This document shows, piece after piece, positions 8,621 to 17,834 of a stretch of DNA of 53,888 nt. The notes under the pieces are model-generated. The model did no database searches. It saw only the letters and a program-made list of their open reading frames with translations, and had not been told where the DNA came from. The stretch comes from Anaerobranca californiensis DSM 14826 (GTDB lineage Bacteria > Bacillota > Proteinivoracia > Proteinivoracales > Proteinivoracaceae), in contig NZ_FRAI01000016.1 in assembly GCF_900142275.1 (NCBI RefSeq), positions 1 to 53,888 of the forward strand. The letters are read 5' to 3'. The stretch's first letter is position 1, and the number at the start of each line of letters is the position of its first letter. Made by a program: the position numbers and the translations under genes.

Positions 8621-9892
8621 ATGGAAAATATCTTCCAAAAGGAAGTTATAACAGAGGGGATTAATCTTTATTTATATCAAACAAAAAAGTATAAAACAGT
8701 GTCTTTCCGAGTTTTTCTTTACAATAAAGCCGATGAAGATATCACAAAAACTGCATTAATTCCCTTTGTTTTAGCTAGGGGAACGGAAAATTATCGGGAT
8801 AATCTAACGATCAGAAAGAATTTAGCAAACCTTTATGGTGCCCAGCTAGCCAGTGGTGTTACAAGGCGAGGTGATGCAATTTTATTAGATTTTAGGTTAG
8901 AAATGGTCAGCCCTAAATTTGTTAAAGAAAAAAACTATTTAGCTAAGGGATTAGATATTTTAAAAGAAGTAATTTTTAATCCCTTTACAATAGATGAAGG
9001 ATTTAATCCCCTATATGTTGATGGGGAAAAGGAAAATATAAAAAATAGGATATTAGCTGTATTAAATGATAAAGGGAGATATGCCTTTGAACGGGCAATC
9101 CAGTTGATGTGCCCAAATGACCCTTATCGCTTTTTTAAATATGGTAAATTAGAAGATTTACCCCAAATAACCCCCCAAAACCTTTATGGAAAATATAAAG
9201 AAATTGTGGAAAATTGTCCTATAGATGTTTTTGTAGTTGGAGATTTTGAAAAAGAAGAGATAATTAAAATTATTAAAGGGAAATTTAATTATCCCAGAAA
9301 AGAATTAAAAGTGTTAGCTAAGCCTAAAAGGGTAGAGTTTTTAGGATATAAAGAAGAAGTAGAGGAAATGGAAGTTAACCAAGGCAAATTAGTAATGGGT
9401 TTAAAAACTCCTATAACACTGGAACATCCTCTATACCCAGCTCTACTGATGTACAATGGCATATTAGGGGCTTATCCCCATTCAAAATTGTTTAAAAATG
9501 TCAGGGAAAATGCCAGCTTAGCTTATTACACAGGTTCTAACTTAGAAGGTTTAAAAGGTTTAGTATTTATCTTTGCAGGTATTGAAGCTAAAACATTCCA
9601 GCAAACTATCGGAATAATTAAAGAACAGTTAGAGGATCTGAAAAAGGGCAATATATCTGAGAAAGAATTCCAGTATACATATCTAAGTTTAGAAAGCAGT
9701 TTATTGGAGACCTATGATGAAGTTGGAGGTCAGATAGGGTACTTTGTAGATGGAAATTTAGTAGGTAAAAAAATGACTATACCCGATTTAATAGAAAGCT
9801 TAAAGAAGGTAAATATAGAAGATGTGGTGGAAGTGGCAAAAAGTGTAGAACTAGAATTGATTTATTTCCTTAAAGGAAAGGGTGGTGAATAA
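8621..9892 (+). CDS. M16 family peptidase-like protein, probably non-catalytic (YmfF-like)
   Basis: A 423-residue member of the pitrilysin (M16) clan. It lacks the HxxEH zinc motif of active members and so is expected to be the non-catalytic half of a heterodimer with the next gene, like the YmfF/YmfH pair of B. subtilis. Typical segments are IPFVLARGTENY, LYGAQL, and the R/Y region NVRENASLAYYTGS in the C-terminal half. ATG is preceded by AGGAGGTC. Its stop lies one base before the preferred start of the partner, so the two are coupled. Confidence 0.85.
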   Translation: MENIFQKEVITEGINLYLYQTKKYKTVSFRVFLYNKADEDITKTALIPFVLARGTENYRDNLTIRKNLANLYGAQLASGVTRRGDAILLDFRLEMVSPKFVKEKNYLAKGLDILKEVIFNPFTIDEGFNPLYVDGEKENIKNRILAVLNDKGRYAFERAIQLMCPNDPYRFFKYGKLEDLPQITPQNLYGKYKEIVENCPIDVFVVGDFEKEEIIKIIKGKFNYPRKELKVLAKPKRVEFLGYKEEVEEMEVNQGKLVMGLKTPITLEHPLYPALLMYNGILGAYPHSKLFKNVRENASLAYYTGSNLEGLKGLVFIFAGIEAKTFQQTIGIIKEQLEDLKKGNISEKEFQYTYLSLESSLLETYDEVGGQIGYFVDGNLVGKKMTIPDLIESLKKVNIEDVVEVAKSVELELIYFLKGKGGE

Positions 9893-9893
9893 A

Positions 9894-11183
9894 ATGGCTA
9901 TTGAAACCTTTGAATTTAAAGAGGTAGGGGAAAAAGGATATAGGTGGGAGCTGGATAATGGTTTAACAGTATTTTATCTTCCTAAACCTAACTTTAAAAA
10001 AACCTTTGGGGTTTTTGCTGCTAATTATGGGGCAGTGGACTTTGCAGTAGAAAATTATAATTTTCCACCAGGAATAGCCCATTTTTTAGAACATAAATTA
10101 TTTGAAGAACCCCATGGTAATATCGAAGAGGAATTTGCTAAATTAGGGGTTAATGTTAACGCCTTTACTACCCATATCCACACTTGCTACTTCTTTTCTG
10201 CTACAGGTAATTTTTATACTGCCCTTGAACTATTGTTAAACTTTGTTCAAGCTCCCCATTTTACAGAGGAAAATGTCAAGAAAGAACAAGGGATTATTGC
10301 CCAAGAAATAGAAATGTATCGGGATGATCCTAATTGGGTTGTTTACTTAAATCTCCTAAAAGCCCTTTACCCTAATCATCCAGTAAGTAAAGATATAGCC
10401 GGTACCATTGAAGATATTATGAAAATAACTCCACAAATCCTTTACCAATGTTATAACAGGTTTTATAATCCCCATAATATGGTGTTGTTGGTGGCGGGGG
10501 ATTTAGATTTACTTAAATTAAGGGAATTTATTGAAGAAAATCAAAAGGGTAAAAAGTTTGGTGAAAAGTATAAATATATCAGAAACATATCCTATGACCC
10601 TTTTATCCCAAATAAAAAATTAGTCGAAGAAAAAATGGAAGTAGCTAGACCTATTCTTTGCATGGGATTTAAAGATAAAGATGTTGGGCAAAAGGGTAAA
10701 GAACTGTTTAAAAAAGAAATAGCAACTTTGTTGTTAATGGAAACTATTTTAGGTAGAGGCTCTAAACTATATAACAATTTATACGATGAAGGGATAATAG
10801 ACAGTAGTTTTGGTGTGGAATACACAGCTGAAGATGGGTTCGGACACACTATTTTATCTTTAGAAACCGATGATCCTTTGGGATTTGTGGAAAGATTAGA
10901 ATTAGAAATAAACAAAATTAAAGAACAGGGACTAGATAAAGAAGAATTTATATTAAATAAAAGGAAATTAGAAGGTTTAAATTTGATGGAATTAAATTCT
11001 ATGGAAAATGTCGTGTTAGGTTTTATGGGTGATTATTTTAGAGATTGTAATTATTTTGACAGGGTACAGGTAATCAGGGAAGTTACCTTTGAAGATGTTC
11101 AACAAAGGCTTTATGAGCATTTTGATTTTAAAATGAGTGCTATTTCTATTATTAACAATAGTATCTTGACAAAGAAAAGGTAA
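9894..11183 (+). CDS. M16 family zinc peptidase (YmfH-like)
   Basis: The catalytic partner of the preceding gene, 429 residues. The inverted zinc motif is HFLEH within GIAHFLEHKLFEEP near residue 65, and a downstream glutamate region EQGIIAQEIEMYRDDPNW supplies the third ligand. The C-terminal non-catalytic half shows LYNNLYDEGIIDSSFG. I prefer ATG at 9894 to GTG at 9882 because AAGGGTGG lies nine bases before the ATG. Its last codons contain the -35 element of the following tRNA gene. The physiological substrate is unknown. Confidence 0.88.
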   Translation: MAIETFEFKEVGEKGYRWELDNGLTVFYLPKPNFKKTFGVFAANYGAVDFAVENYNFPPGIAHFLEHKLFEEPHGNIEEEFAKLGVNVNAFTTHIHTCYFFSATGNFYTALELLLNFVQAPHFTEENVKKEQGIIAQEIEMYRDDPNWVVYLNLLKALYPNHPVSKDIAGTIEDIMKITPQILYQCYNRFYNPHNMVLLVAGDLDLLKLREFIEENQKGKKFGEKYKYIRNISYDPFIPNKKLVEEKMEVARPILCMGFKDKDVGQKGKELFKKEIATLLLMETILGRGSKLYNNLYDEGIIDSSFGVEYTAEDGFGHTILSLETDDPLGFVERLELEINKIKEQGLDKEEFILNKRKLEGLNLMELNSMENVVLGFMGDYFRDCNYFDRVQVIREVTFEDVQQRLYEHFDFKMSAISIINNSILTKKR

Positions 11184-11195
11184 ATATGATAATAT
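11166..11195 (+). promoter_or_regulatory. Promoter of tRNA-Leu(CAA)
   Basis: TTGACA (11166-11171) and TAATAT (11190-11195) with an 18-base spacer lie about 20 bases before the tRNA. The -35 is inside the end of the peptidase gene. Confidence 0.65.
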
Positions 11196-11213
11196 AGCTT
11201 TTGTAAGAGGAGA

Positions 11214-11299
11214 GCCGAAGTGGCGGAATTGGCAGACGCACTTGACTCAAAATCAAGGGGCCTCAAACCGTGCCGGTTCGAGTCCGGCCTTCGGCACCA
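11214..11299 (+). tRNA. tRNA-Leu (anticodon CAA)
   Basis: The acceptor GCCGAAG pairs with CTTCGGC before an encoded ACCA end. The anticodon stem CTTGA/TCAAG encloses the loop CTCAAAA, giving CAA. A long variable arm and GGTTCGAGTCC T-arm complete an 86-nt class II tRNA. It stands alone, away from the large tRNA cluster. Confidence 0.95.
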
Positions 11300-11322
11300 T
11301 TTTATTCAATCTACAGAAAGTT

Positions 11323-11352
11323 TAAGGGCTTGCAGTTGCAAACCCTTTTTTG
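11323..11352. terminator. Terminator between tRNA-Leu and zinc-ribbon gene
   Basis: AAGGG-TTGCA pairs with TGCAA-CCCTT with one mismatch and is followed by six T residues. It lies between converging genes and could serve both strands. Confidence 0.7.
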
Positions 11353-11356
11353 TTAT

Positions 11357-11518
11357 TTACCATGTATGTTGGCAATCTTTACATATATATTCTTTTTCTA
11401 AACTTCCTCGGAAATAGAATCCGAAAATTCCATGGACATTTTCTTTTGCTTCAAGTTTTTCTATTGAGGTGCTATTACATTTAGGGCAGTGGATGTTATT
11501 ATCAGTTTTAACTTCCAT
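11357..11518 (-). CDS. Small zinc-ribbon protein (53 aa), unknown role
   Basis: Minus-strand frame of 53 codons, ATG at 11518, preceded by AAGGGGGGAT at good spacing. The protein begins MEVKTDNNIHCPKCNSTSIE and ends YICKDCQHTW, so it has one CPKC and one CKDC pair 33 residues apart, the layout of a zinc ribbon. The middle holds GIFGFYFRGSLEKE. A ribosome site, both metal pairs and the tight fit to the terminator support a real gene. No function is recognised; small ribbons like this may bind nucleic acid or act as metal-linked regulators. Confidence 0.7.
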   Translation of the reverse strand: MEVKTDNNIHCPKCNSTSIEKLEAKENVHGIFGFYFRGSLEKEYICKDCQHTW

Positions 11519-11626
11519 AAAAATCCCCCCTTAATAATTTTTGTATATATATTATATATAAAAATTTAGAAAATTAAAACATGGATTTTTTAATATTTAT
11601 AAATTGCCTTTATGGGAGGTTTTTTA

Positions 11627-12205
11627 GTGGAACCTTTATTAGAGAAAAAAATAGTTGAAGGCCTTAAAAAAAGGGAACTCTCCAGTTTTGAAGAGTTTAT
11701 CAAAGCTTATCAAAGGGATATTTATAATATCGCCCTTAGATTTTTAAATAATGAACAGGATGCCTTAGATGTCACCCAAGAAATTTTTATAAAGGTATTG
11801 AAGAAAATAGATTCTTTTCAAGGTAATAGTAAACTTTCCACATGGCTATATAGGATAACCATCAATACTTGCAAGGATTATATAAAAAAACACTATAAAC
11901 ATAACAATATATATATAGATAAAGGAATTGATGGGGAAGAAGGGGAAATATTTTATCAACTACCCAGTGAACAAGGAGAACCTTCTTTAGTTTTAGAAGA
12001 TAAATTAAAGAAAGAGGTCTTATATAAAAGTATCGAAATATTGGAACCTGATTATAAAGAGGTAATAATTTTAAGATATATTAATCAATTATCTTATGGA
12101 GAGATCGGAGAAATTTTAAATATTCCTGAAGGAACTGTAAAATCCAGATTATATCGTGGAAGATTAAATTTAGCAAAACTTTTAAAAGAAAGGGAACTTT
12201 TATAA
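11627..12205 (+). CDS. ECF-type RNA polymerase sigma factor
   Basis: A 192-residue extracytoplasmic-function sigma factor of the SigW type. Region 2 is seen in FEEFIKAYQRDIYNIALRF and DALDVTQEIFIKVLKKID, with STWLYRITINTCKDY; region 4 in YKEVIILRYINQLSYGEIG and IPEGTVKSRLYRGRLNLAKL. GTG at 11627 is preferred over ATG at 11612 because GGGAGG ends seven bases before it. The next gene encodes a membrane protein that is probably its anti-sigma factor. The regulon cannot be read from the window. Confidence 0.9.
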   Translation: MEPLLEKKIVEGLKKRELSSFEEFIKAYQRDIYNIALRFLNNEQDALDVTQEIFIKVLKKIDSFQGNSKLSTWLYRITINTCKDYIKKHYKHNNIYIDKGIDGEEGEIFYQLPSEQGEPSLVLEDKLKKEVLYKSIEILEPDYKEVIILRYINQLSYGEIGEILNIPEGTVKSRLYRGRLNLAKLLKERELL

Positions 12206-12242
12206 CTAAACTTTCGTCTAAAATTTAAAGGTGGTGATTACC

Positions 12243-12698
12243 ATGGAATATAAAGAGTGGGAAGAGTTGAAAAAAGTTGATACACTTTTAAAAAATATAG
12301 AAAAATCAGAGGTTCCTTCAGATTTAACGGAAAGAATAATAAAGATGGCAAAAGATCAAGGACTTATCCATAAATCTAACAAAAGGACTTTCTCAAAGTT
12401 TATATCTCCAATATCAACATTTTCAAAAATCTCCCTAACTGTTGCTTGTATATTATATCTAATATTATCTATAAATTTTATAAGTTTAAATTATTGGAAA
12501 GCTACAACCTTTGAAAAATCAGGGGAATATGAAATTACCAGAAGTAATTTGGCTACTGAAGGAGTAGAAGATTATTCTAAGGATTATTCTAAGATAGAAT
12601 CTGAAGGGATAAATACCCAAACTATTCTTTTTCTAGTAGCTTTGGGGCTTTCTACACCTTTTATAGTAGAAGTAATAAAGCTAAAGAAAAACCTTTAA
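12243..12698 (+). CDS. Membrane protein, probable anti-sigma partner
   Basis: A 151-residue protein starting 37 bases after the sigma gene. ATG at 12243 follows AAAGGTGGTGAT. The first ~60 residues are charged and helical; two hydrophobic stretches follow, ISLTVACILYLILSINFI (about residues 66-83) and TILFLVALGLSTPFIVEVI near the C-terminus, with a polar stretch between. Position and topology match an anti-sigma factor, but the HxxxCxxC zinc motif of the ZAS class is absent and no family is recognised. The role is therefore inference from context. Confidence 0.55.
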   Translation: MEYKEWEELKKVDTLLKNIEKSEVPSDLTERIIKMAKDQGLIHKSNKRTFSKFISPISTFSKISLTVACILYLILSINFISLNYWKATTFEKSGEYEITRSNLATEGVEDYSKDYSKIESEGINTQTILFLVALGLSTPFIVEVIKLKKNL

Positions 12699-12725
12699 AA
12701 GTTCACTCCTTTTAAAGGTTTTCTT
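12689..12725 (+). terminator. Terminator after sigma/anti-sigma unit
   Basis: AAACCTTTAAAAG pairs with CTTTTAAAGGTTT around TTCACTC, followed by TCTTTT. It overlaps the last codons of the upstream gene. Confidence 0.75.
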
Positions 12726-12782
12726 TTATTTTTGGTGTATAATATGTATATATATAGCTTAGATTTAAGGAGAGTGAAAGGG

Positions 12783-15275
12783 ATGAAAAAAGCAGTAATA
12801 ATTGATGGCAATAGTTTAATATATAGGGCATTTTTTGCCTTGCCATTATTGCAAACATCTAAAGGTGAATATACCAATGGTCTTTATGGTTTTACAACTA
12901 TGTTGTTTAAAGTTATAGAAGAGGAAAAACCTGATTATATTGCTGTGGCTTTAGATAAAGGTAAAAAAATTTTTAGACATGAAACTTTTCCAGAATATAA
13001 AGGTCATCGTCCCAAAATGCCTGTAGAATTAATAGGACAATTTAAATTACTTAAAGAAATGTTAGAACTAATGAAAATTACCTACTTTGAATTAGATAAC
13101 TTTGAAGCCGATGACATTATAGGGACCTTTGCCCAAAAAGCCAAAGGGCAAGGTTACCATACAGTTATAGTAAGTGGTGATAGAGATGTATTACAGTTAG
13201 TAGACCAAAATGTCGATGTGTTGTTAACTAAAAAAGGGATTAGCCAGACTGTAAAATATGATCTGGAAAGTTTTGAAAAAGAATTTAGAATTTCTCCTAA
13301 AATGCTCATCGATGTAAAGGCATTGATGGGGGATACTTCAGATAATATTCCCGGAGTTAAAGGAGTAGGGGAAAAAACTGCTCTAAAACTGATACAAACT
13401 TTTGGTTCTCTAACAGAAGTTTTCAATAATATTGATGGAGTAGGGGGGCCTAAACTTAGGGAGAATTTAGAGGAAAATAAAGAATTGGCCTTTATTAGCC
13501 AAAAGTTAGCGGAAATTAAAGTAGATGTTCCCCTAGATTTTAATTTTAATGATTTAACCCTTAAAGGATTTGATCAAAGTTTAATAGCTTTTTTCAGAAG
13601 GGTAGAGTTTAATAGTTTAATTCCCAAAATTAATCTTCAAGGGGAAAACAAAGAAAATAATTTACAAATAACAGAAGAGAAATTGAATATGGAAGAATTA
13701 TTAGAAATGGAGTATGGAATCATTTGGGAAAAAGACATCCTATATATTGGCAGTACTGATAAATTCTATAAAGTTTCAGATTTACAATTAATAAAAGAAA
13801 TACTAGAAAATGAGAAGATTAAAAAAATCTGTTTTGATTACAAAAACCTTTTACATAAAACAAAGGATAGAGGAATAAAATTAAAAGGTATTATTTTTGA
13901 TACTCTATTAGCTTCTTACCTTTTAGAACCAGATAAAAGTACGTATTCCATCGAAGATTTAGCCCAAAATTATTTAAATTTATCCTTAAATAGTGAAGAT
14001 TTGGCTATTAAGGTTAGCATATTACCTAAAATATACCTTGAACAAAGGGCTAAAATTGAGGATATGGGTGGAGAGTTTTTACTTTATCAAATAGAAATGC
14101 CCCTTAGTGAAGTCTTATGTGAAATGGAAAGGGAAGGAATCAATGTAGATAAAGATTATTTAGAAAAATTAAGTAGAGAGTTTGAAGAACAATTACAGGG
14201 TCTACAAGAAAAAATCTGGAGTTATTCGGAAGAAAAATTTAACATTAACTCTCCTAAACAACTGGGCAAGGTATTATTTGAAGATTTAAACCTTCCTCCG
14301 CTAAAAAAAACCAAGACTGGCTATTCTACAGATGTCACCGTTTTGGAAGGGCTTAAAGGGGCCCATCCCATTATTGACTATTTATTGGAATATAGAACCT
14401 TGGCTAAACTAAAATCCACCTATACCGATGGATTAATAGCTCTAATTAAAGAAGATGGCAAACTTCATACTACTTTTAACCAGACTATAACAGCAACGGG
14501 TAGGCTTTCTAGTACAGAACCTAATTTACAAAATATTCCTATACGATTAGAAGAAGGCAAAAAAATTCGGAAAGCCTTTATTGCCCCAGAAGGATATAAA
14601 TTACTTTCCTTTGATTATTCACAAATTGAGCTGAGGATTTTAGCCCATATGTCAGGGGATAGTAATTTAATTGAAGGATTTTTAAAGGGACAGGATGTCC
14701 ATCAAAGAACGGCTTCTGAGGTTTTTGGCGTTCCTTTAGATCAGGTAACTGAACAACAACGCAGACATGCCAAGGCAGTCAACTTTGGAATAGTTTATGG
14801 AATGAGTGATTTTGGATTAGCTCAAAGTCTTTCTATCTCTAGAAAAGAGGCTAAAGATTATATAGAAAGGTATTTTAACCGTTATCAAGGGGTAAAAAGT
14901 TTTATAGATTCTACAATTTCCACCTGTAAAGAAAAGGGTTATGTGGAAACATTATTTAACAGGAGAAGGTATATCCATGAAATAAACAGCTCTAACTTTA
15001 ACAGAAGATCCTTTGCAGAAAGGGTAGCTATCAATACCCCCATTCAAGGTTCTGCTGCAGATATAATTAAAAAGGCAATGGTAGATATCTTTAACAGTAA
15101 ATGTAATGCTAAAATGTTACTACAAGTTCATGATGAACTGGTGTTTTTGGTAGAAAATTCAAAGGTCAAGGAAGTGATACCTTTGATTAAAGATATAATG
15201 GAAAACACCATTAAATTAGTAGTACCATTAACCGTTGATTATAAGATAGGTAATAATTGGATGGAAATGGAGTAG
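12783..15275 (+). CDS. polA: DNA polymerase I
   Basis: An 830-residue family A polymerase for repair and Okazaki-fragment processing. Residues 1 to ~290 form the 5'-nuclease (MKKAVIIDGNSLIYRAFFAL, DNFEADDIIGTFA, GDTSDNIPGVKGVGEKTA). The middle corresponds to a 3'-5' exonuclease fold but the DxE metal ligands are missing, as in other Gram-positive enzymes. The polymerase domain shows motif A FDYSQIELR (~611), motif B RRHAKAVNFGIVYG (~660) and motif C QVHDELVF (~782). ATG at 12783 is chosen because AAGGAGAG stands eight bases upstream and the protein then begins as in homologues. A -10-like TATAAT is at 12738-12743. mutM follows. Confidence 0.96.
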   Translation: MKKAVIIDGNSLIYRAFFALPLLQTSKGEYTNGLYGFTTMLFKVIEEEKPDYIAVALDKGKKIFRHETFPEYKGHRPKMPVELIGQFKLLKEMLELMKITYFELDNFEADDIIGTFAQKAKGQGYHTVIVSGDRDVLQLVDQNVDVLLTKKGISQTVKYDLESFEKEFRISPKMLIDVKALMGDTSDNIPGVKGVGEKTALKLIQTFGSLTEVFNNIDGVGGPKLRENLEENKELAFISQKLAEIKVDVPLDFNFNDLTLKGFDQSLIAFFRRVEFNSLIPKINLQGENKENNLQITEEKLNMEELLEMEYGIIWEKDILYIGSTDKFYKVSDLQLIKEILENEKIKKICFDYKNLLHKTKDRGIKLKGIIFDTLLASYLLEPDKSTYSIEDLAQNYLNLSLNSEDLAIKVSILPKIYLEQRAKIEDMGGEFLLYQIEMPLSEVLCEMEREGINVDKDYLEKLSREFEEQLQGLQEKIWSYSEEKFNINSPKQLGKVLFEDLNLPPLKKTKTGYSTDVTVLEGLKGAHPIIDYLLEYRTLAKLKSTYTDGLIALIKEDGKLHTTFNQTITATGRLSSTEPNLQNIPIRLEEGKKIRKAFIAPEGYKLLSFDYSQIELRILAHMSGDSNLIEGFLKGQDVHQRTASEVFGVPLDQVTEQQRRHAKAVNFGIVYGMSDFGLAQSLSISRKEAKDYIERYFNRYQGVKSFIDSTISTCKEKGYVETLFNRRRYIHEINSSNFNRRSFAERVAINTPIQGSAADIIKKAMVDIFNSKCNAKMLLQVHDELVFLVENSKVKEVIPLIKDIMENTIKLVVPLTVDYKIGNNWMEME

Positions 15276-15310
15276 TTTTTTAGTAATCCAGTTAAGTGGA
15301 GGTTTTTTAA

Positions 15311-16129
15311 ATGCCAGAGTTGCCAGAAGTGGAAACAATAGTTCGGGGATTAAAACCTAAACTAGAAGGAAACAGAATTTTAGAAGTTGAAGTCTATAAT
15401 GAAAATACTATCAAAAATCCTGAAAGTGTAAAAGAATTCAAAGAAAGAATAACAGGAAAGAAAATTATAGAAGTTAAGAGGCGGGGTAAGTATATCCTGT
15501 TTATTTTAGAAGATTTTGCCCATGTTATTATCCATTTGCGGATGACGGGGCAACTGATATATAGTGAAAAACAACTGAGTTTCAGTCACTTACGCCTTGA
15601 GGCAAAGTTATCTAAAGGTTTTTTATATTTTAATGATATCCGGAAATTTGGCACTATTTCTCTACTGGCAAAAGAGGATTTAGCTAAAGAAAAAGGTTTC
15701 TGGACTTTAGGGGTGGAACCCCTTGGGGAAAGTTTTGGATTTGAATACCTTAAAAGTAAGCTGGTCTCTAGTAAGCCAATAAAAAATTTATTATTAGATC
15801 AAAGGGTAATAGCAGGTCTAGGAAATATCTATGTTGATGAAAGCCTCTTTTTTGCTGGAATCTCTCCATTTAAGCCTGCTAAAACTTTATCTCCTGAAGA
15901 AATATCTAAGTTAGTATCAAGTATAAAATTTGTTCTAACTAAGGGAATTGAAAACAAGGGGACATCCTTTAGTGATTTTGTCGATTCCTATGGTGGTAAA
16001 GGAACTAATCAAAATTTTTTACAGGTATATGGTAGAGGTGGAGAGCAGTGTAGGATATGTGGAAAAGTTTTAGCTAAAGGGAAAATAGCTGGTAGAACAA
16101 CGGTCTTTTGCCTGCATTGCCAAAAATAA
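15311..16129 (+). CDS. mutM: Formamidopyrimidine-DNA glycosylase
   Basis: MutM (Fpg) excises oxidised purines such as 8-oxoguanine and nicks the abasic site. The N-terminal MPELPEVETIVRGL supplies the catalytic proline and glutamate after Met removal; RGKYILF and HLRMTGQL are conserved core motifs, and GLGNIYVDE precedes the zinc finger, CRICGKVLAKGKIAGRTT with CLHC at the end. At 272 residues it is full length. Position after polA, before ytaF and coaE, matches other Firmicutes. Confidence 0.96.
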   Translation: MPELPEVETIVRGLKPKLEGNRILEVEVYNENTIKNPESVKEFKERITGKKIIEVKRRGKYILFILEDFAHVIIHLRMTGQLIYSEKQLSFSHLRLEAKLSKGFLYFNDIRKFGTISLLAKEDLAKEKGFWTLGVEPLGESFGFEYLKSKLVSSKPIKNLLLDQRVIAGLGNIYVDESLFFAGISPFKPAKTLSPEEISKLVSSIKFVLTKGIENKGTSFSDFVDSYGGKGTNQNFLQVYGRGGEQCRICGKVLAKGKIAGRTTVFCLHCQK

Positions 16130-16219
16130 ATAAGGTTAACAGGAAGAATAAAATCTATCACATAAAAAGCCCAAATCCATAAAATGAAATAGACCTAATC
16201 CTTTTGAGGTGGTGATTTT

Positions 16220-16843
16220 ATGGAACATTGGGCAGTATTTTTTTTAGCACTGGCTGTTTCCTTAGATGGTTTTGGTGCTGGTTTTGCTTATGGAATCAAT
16301 AGAATTACTATAAATTTTTGGGCAAAGGTTTTGATAAGTTTAGCCTCTGCCTTTGCAATATATTTATCTTTATTAGCAGGGGTCTTAATTGTAAAAATAT
16401 TACCACCTAATCTTGCAGAGAAATTAGGGGGAATTCTACTCTGTATTATGGGAATATATATAATTTATCAAAACATAAAAAATTTAGTGTCTAACCAACA
16501 ACTAGATGAAGAATTTTTAAAGAAAAATTTTATTCATAAGTTATTTATTTTGTTAAAAGAGCCAAAGGAAGCAGATTTTGATAAATCAGGGAATATATCA
16601 GGGGTAGAGGTGTTTTTTTTAGGATTTGCATTGGCAATGGATGCATTTGGAGCAGGGTTTGGTGTAGCTTTAGCTGGGAGTAATCCACTGATTATGGCAG
16701 TTTTGGTCGGTTTTTTAAAGTTTATTTTAGTATCTTTTGGAATTATTTTAGGTAAGAAATTAACCCATATTCCATGGAAAGGAGTTGTGATAATAATTCC
16801 TGGAATAATTTTTTTGATTATAGGGTTGACAAATTTAAAATAA
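16220..16843 (+). CDS. ytaF: Sporulation membrane protein YtaF-like
   Basis: A 207-residue membrane protein with about six hydrophobic segments and the internal repeat ALAVSLDGFGAGFAYG near residue 10 and ALAMDAFGAGFGVALAG near residue 139. This duplicated D-G-F/A-GAG pattern marks the MntP/YtaF superfamily; in spore formers the version lying beside coaE and mutM is named YtaF. Whether it carries manganese or another ion is not established by the sequence. ATG follows GAGGTGGTGATTTT. A hairpin terminator follows. Confidence 0.8.
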   Translation: MEHWAVFFLALAVSLDGFGAGFAYGINRITINFWAKVLISLASAFAIYLSLLAGVLIVKILPPNLAEKLGGILLCIMGIYIIYQNIKNLVSNQQLDEEFLKKNFIHKLFILLKEPKEADFDKSGNISGVEVFFLGFALAMDAFGAGFGVALAGSNPLIMAVLVGFLKFILVSFGIILGKKLTHIPWKGVVIIIPGIIFLIIGLTNLK

Positions 16844-16868
16844 TTAGTAAAATCAAATACTAAATAAC

Positions 16869-16899
16869 AAATCGGAAGCTTCAAGCTTCTGATTTATTT
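16869..16899 (+). terminator. Terminator after ytaF
   Basis: AAATCGGAAGCTT pairs with AAGCTTCTGATTT with one wobble, followed by ATTTTA. Confidence 0.7.
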
Positions 16900-17057
16900 T
16901 ACATAACTTACCCTGTTTCACTAAAGAAATAAAGGGGTAAAGGAATAGGACTTTTATACAAATATAAAAAAATTAAAAAAATAAAAGGAAAAAAAGATTT
17001 TTTATCGAATAATAAAATTAACAACATAATATATTTTCAGTAAGGAGGTAGCTTTCT

Positions 17058-17666
17058 TTGAAAAAAATTGGCTTAACTGGTGGAATCGCTAGTGGTAAAA
17101 GCACTATTTCCAAAATACTAAGGCGGCTAGGGGCAGCAATTATAGATGCAGATTTAGAGGCAAAGGCCACTCTTAAGCCAGAGACAAAATGCTGGGAGCT
17201 ATTAGTTAAAGAGTTTGGCAGAGGAATATTGAAACCTGATAATACCATAGATCGTAAAAAGTTGGGAAATATAGTTTTCGGCAAACCAGAAAAATTAAAA
17301 AAATTAAATGAAATTGTCCATCCCTTTGTTAAAGAAAGGATTAAAAATAAAATGGCAGAGATAGAAACTAAAGGGAAACATAAAGCTATCGTCCTAGATG
17401 CACCTTTGCTTATAGAAACGGGTTTTCATAATTTAGTTGACGAGGTTTGGGTAGTCGATGTAGATAGGGAAACACAAGTACAAAGGGTTATGAAAAGGGA
17501 CAGCTTAAGTAGGGAACAGGCAATAGCCCGGATTAATTCCCAATTACCTAGAGAAGAAAGGATTAAATATGCCACAGCAATTATCGATAATATGGGTACC
17601 AGGAAAAATACTAGAGAACAAATAATTCATCTTTGGAAGACAAAGGTGGAAAGGGAAATAAACTGA
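17058..17666 (+). CDS. coaE: Dephospho-CoA kinase
   Basis: CoaE catalyses the last step of coenzyme A synthesis, phosphorylating the 3'-hydroxyl of dephospho-CoA. The P-loop GLTGGIASGKST is at residues 5-16, followed by IIDADLEA, the conserved LDAPLLIETGFHNLVDEVWVV (quoted in part) and RDSLSREQA in the lid. TTG at 17058 is the start: TAAGGAGGT lies eight bases upstream and no ATG fits. The 202-residue length is normal. About 170 bases of A-rich sequence without a gene separate it from ytaF. Confidence 0.93.
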   Translation: MKKIGLTGGIASGKSTISKILRRLGAAIIDADLEAKATLKPETKCWELLVKEFGRGILKPDNTIDRKKLGNIVFGKPEKLKKLNEIVHPFVKERIKNKMAEIETKGKHKAIVLDAPLLIETGFHNLVDEVWVVDVDRETQVQRVMKRDSLSREQAIARINSQLPREERIKYATAIIDNMGTRKNTREQIIHLWKTKVEREIN

Positions 17667-17714
17667 AAATTACATACTCAGAAAAAAAGTCGAAATTTTT
17701 ACAGATTCAAACCG

Positions 17715-17743
17715 TTGACAATTTTTTAAATATATATTATCAT
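17715..17743 (+). promoter_or_regulatory. Promoter of the opp operon
   Basis: TTGACA (17715-17720), 17-base spacer, TATCAT (17738-17743). It lies about 165 bases before oppA, leaving a long untranslated leader. Confidence 0.65.
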
Positions 17744-17834
17744 ATGAAATAAATTAAAATACAAAGCATAAAGACAGAATATTTATTTTTAACAATAATA
17801 TTTTGAATCTTCTTAGTACTCAATCATGACTTAA

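Noticed and set aside
11220-11417. Open frame of 65 codons starting inside tRNA-Leu
   Set aside because: It covers the tRNA, the terminator and part of the antisense zinc-ribbon gene, and has no ribosome site.
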